Shown here: positions 5,608 to 6,696 of the stretch, in pieces
Layout of the letters: every line of letters begins with the position of its first letter
How positions within the stretch are numbered: the stretch's first letter is position 1
Assembly: GCA_030839005.1 (NCBI GenBank)
Contig: JAUZEM010000416.1
Location: forward strand, 1 to 6,696
Direction of reading: 5' to 3'
Source of the DNA: Actinomycetota bacterium
GTDB taxonomy: Bacteria > Actinomycetota > Acidimicrobiia > IMCC26256 > PALSA-610
Length of the DNA stretch: 6,696 nucleotides
Notes under the pieces: generated by a model
Seen by the model: the letters and a program-made list of their open reading frames with translations, nothing else
Database searches by the model: none
Told to the model about the DNA's origin: nothing
Program-made: the position numbers and the translations under genes

Positions 5608-6485
5608 TTCTCCTCGCCGGTGGAACCGGCCGGCTCGGCACCATCGTCGCCGATCGCTTGAGCGATCGCGGCATCCAGGTCCGCGTCCTCACCCGTGACC
5701 CGTCTCGGGCGGATCGAATCGCCGGCCGGAACGTCGACGTCGTCAGCGGCGACGTGCGCGACCCGGAAAGCCTCCGGCGCGCGACCGATGGGATCGAGGT
5801 CGTTGTCTCCGCGATGCACGGCTTCACCGGGCCGCGAGGAACCTCACCCGCAACCGTCGACCGAGACGGCAACGTCAACCTCATCGACGCGACCAAGGCC
5901 GCGGGTGCCGATCTCGTGTTGATGTCGACGGTCGGAGCCGCCGCCGACAGCCCCATGGAGCTGTTCCGCATGAAACACGCCGCCGAACAACACGCGGTCA
6001 CCAGTGGCGTTCCCGCGACGATCGTCCGTGCGACCGCGTTCCTCGAACTGTGGATCGAGATTCTTCGCAAGACCGCGGGCCGCTCGGGGCGTCCCCTGGT
6101 CTTCGGACGAGGCGACAACGCGATCAACTTCGTCTCGGTCAACGACGTCGCCGCGCTCGTCGAACACGTCGTCACCGACCGGACGAGTCGCGGCACGACG
6201 CTCGAGATCGGTGGACCCGAAAACCTCACCTTCAACGAGCTCGCGCGCGCGATGCAGAAGGCCGCCGGGCGCGGGCGAGCGCCCCGCCACGTGCCGCCGC
6301 TGATGCTGCGCGTCATGGCCAACACCATCGGCCGGATGAACCCCCAGGTCGGCCGGCAAGCGCGCGCCGCGCTCGTCATGGACCACACCGATCTCACCTT
6401 CGACGCCGCGGACGTACACCGCAGGTTCCCTGACGTCCCGTGCACGCCGCTGTCCCGAGTGCTCGCTGACATGGCCGCGGCCTGA
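5604..6485 (+). CDS. NmrA-like atypical SDR, NAD(P)-binding protein
   Basis: A 293-residue protein with an N-terminal Rossmann fold: ILLAGGTGRLG carries the GxxGxxG-type dinucleotide loop (Gly6, Gly9, Gly12). Arg31 in VLTRDPSRA at the end of strand 2 suggests NADP preference. GDVRDPESL (49-57), VVVSAMHGF, the VNLIDATKAAGADLVLMS stretch and ATIVRATAFLE follow in the order of NmrA/atypical extended SDRs. The classical YxxxK is absent (LFRMK around 120-124, Lys kept but Tyr lost), as in NmrA-like redox sensors and some quinone or isoflavone reductase relatives. The frame is open far upstream (from 5418), but similarity begins at residue 2 after the GTG at 5604, which overlaps the SnoaL-like stop by 4 bp (GTGA); the upstream extension is Arg-rich out-of-frame SnoaL sequence, so the GTG is the start. 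Reductase or redox sensor cannot be decided. Confidence 0.9.
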   Translation: MILLAGGTGRLGTIVADRLSDRGIQVRVLTRDPSRADRIAGRNVDVVSGDVRDPESLRRATDGIEVVVSAMHGFTGPRGTSPATVDRDGNVNLIDATKAAGADLVLMSTVGAAADSPMELFRMKHAAEQHAVTSGVPATIVRATAFLELWIEILRKTAGRSGRPLVFGRGDNAINFVSVNDVAALVEHVVTDRTSRGTTLEIGGPENLTFNELARAMQKAAGRGRAPRHVPPLMLRVMANTIGRMNPQVGRQARAALVMDHTDLTFDAADVHRRFPDVPCTPLSRVLADMAAA

Positions 6486-6490
6486 CAAGG

Positions 6491-6528
6491 GATGACCGCT
6501 TGCAGTTCAATATGGGTTGGAGGTCATC
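6491..6528 (+). promoter_or_regulatory. Short inverted repeat and RBS before the VOC gene
   Basis: GATGACC (6491-6497) and GGTCATC (6522-6528) are perfect 7 bp arms separated by 24 bases. The right arm abuts the ATG at 6529 and takes in part of the GGAGG ribosome binding site (6519-6523). It could fold as a weak hairpin covering the site or be a protein-binding dyad. With arms this short, chance is possible. Confidence 0.3.
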
Positions 6529-6696
6529 ATGGCTGAGCCCAACATCGACATCGTGATCGACTGCGCCGATCCCGAGACACTCGCGGAGTTCTGGGCGGAA
6601 GCGCTCGGCTACACCAAAGCCGGCATGTTCGCCCCGTACTTTGTCTTGCTCGCGCCGACCCGGGAACACCCGCCCGTCATCCTGCAACGTGTCCCG
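6529..6696 (+). CDS. VOC-family (glyoxalase-like) protein, N-terminal part
   Basis: Fifty-six codons are visible before the right edge. The start region reads IDIVIDCADPETLAEFWAEA then LGY, the typical first beta-alpha unit of glyoxalase-like VOC proteins (Glyoxalase_6 type: a strand, a DP..LA.FW helix and an ALGY turn), followed by a strand with YFVLLAP and PPVILQRVP. VOC proteins bind metals and act as lyases, dioxygenases or antibiotic-resistance binders; the metal ligands needed to judge this lie mostly past the edge. The ATG has GGAGG 5 bases upstream. It lies 43 bp after the NmrA-like gene on the same strand and may be the third gene of the TetR-controlled unit or have its own promoter. 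Confidence 0.85.
   Translation, partial: MAEPNIDIVIDCADPETLAEFWAEALGYTKAGMFAPYFVLLAPTREHPPVILQRVP

Noticed and set aside
5468..6472. Minus-strand 334-codon frame opposite the NmrA-like gene
   Set aside because: Antisense shadow with Arg/Ser-rich composition; the plus strand has a clear Rossmann motif.

Overview
The window is a high-GC stretch of bacterial chromosome, nearly all of it coding. It is most likely actinobacterial: codon third positions are strongly G/C, two genes use GTG starts, and there is an F420-type luciferase-like oxidoreductase, a UdgX-type uracil-DNA glycosylase and a Lys/Gly-rich mini-protein of a kind common in soil actinobacteria. I cannot name a genus. There are no rRNA, tRNA, CRISPR, phage or insertion-sequence signals.

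Left part (1 to 4295, all on the minus strand). Six genes read leftwards with almost no space between them. In transcription order they are an F420-dependent LLM-class oxidoreductase (4295-3318), a basic Lys/Gly-rich stress-type mini-protein (3295-3071), a small CsbD-like protein (3025-2834, GTG start), UdgX (2828-2193, GTG start), a DUF72/YecE TIM-barrel protein (2187-1408) and a CYTH-CHAD protein (from 1415, running off the left edge). Gaps are 22, 45, 5 and 5 bp, followed by an 8 bp overlap, so this is very probably one operon. Its theme looks like stress survival: DNA uracil repair, a polyphosphate-related CYTH-CHAD protein and small stress-type proteins. A weak SigB/SigF-like promoter match lies in the 160 bp gap upstream.

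Right part (4456 to 6696). A TetR-family repressor (minus strand, 5118-4456) diverges from a plus-strand pair: a SnoaL-like small protein (5173-5607) and an NmrA-like NAD(P)-binding protein. The NmrA-like gene is best started at the GTG at 5604, giving a 4 bp GTGA overlap with its partner. A VOC/glyoxalase-like gene starts at 6529 and is cut by the right edge. The 54 bp divergent control region, together with the first codons of tetR, forms a striking 51 bp concentric interrupted palindrome (5105-5155). It has perfect 7 bp inner arms and perfect 11 bp outer arms, and is the best candidate for the autoregulatory operator of this module. The layout suggests a ligand-responsive TetR switch controlling a small redox or detoxification cassette; the ligand is unknown.

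The most unusual items are the 51 bp dyad, the composition of the six-gene operon, and the altered active-site loop of UdgX.
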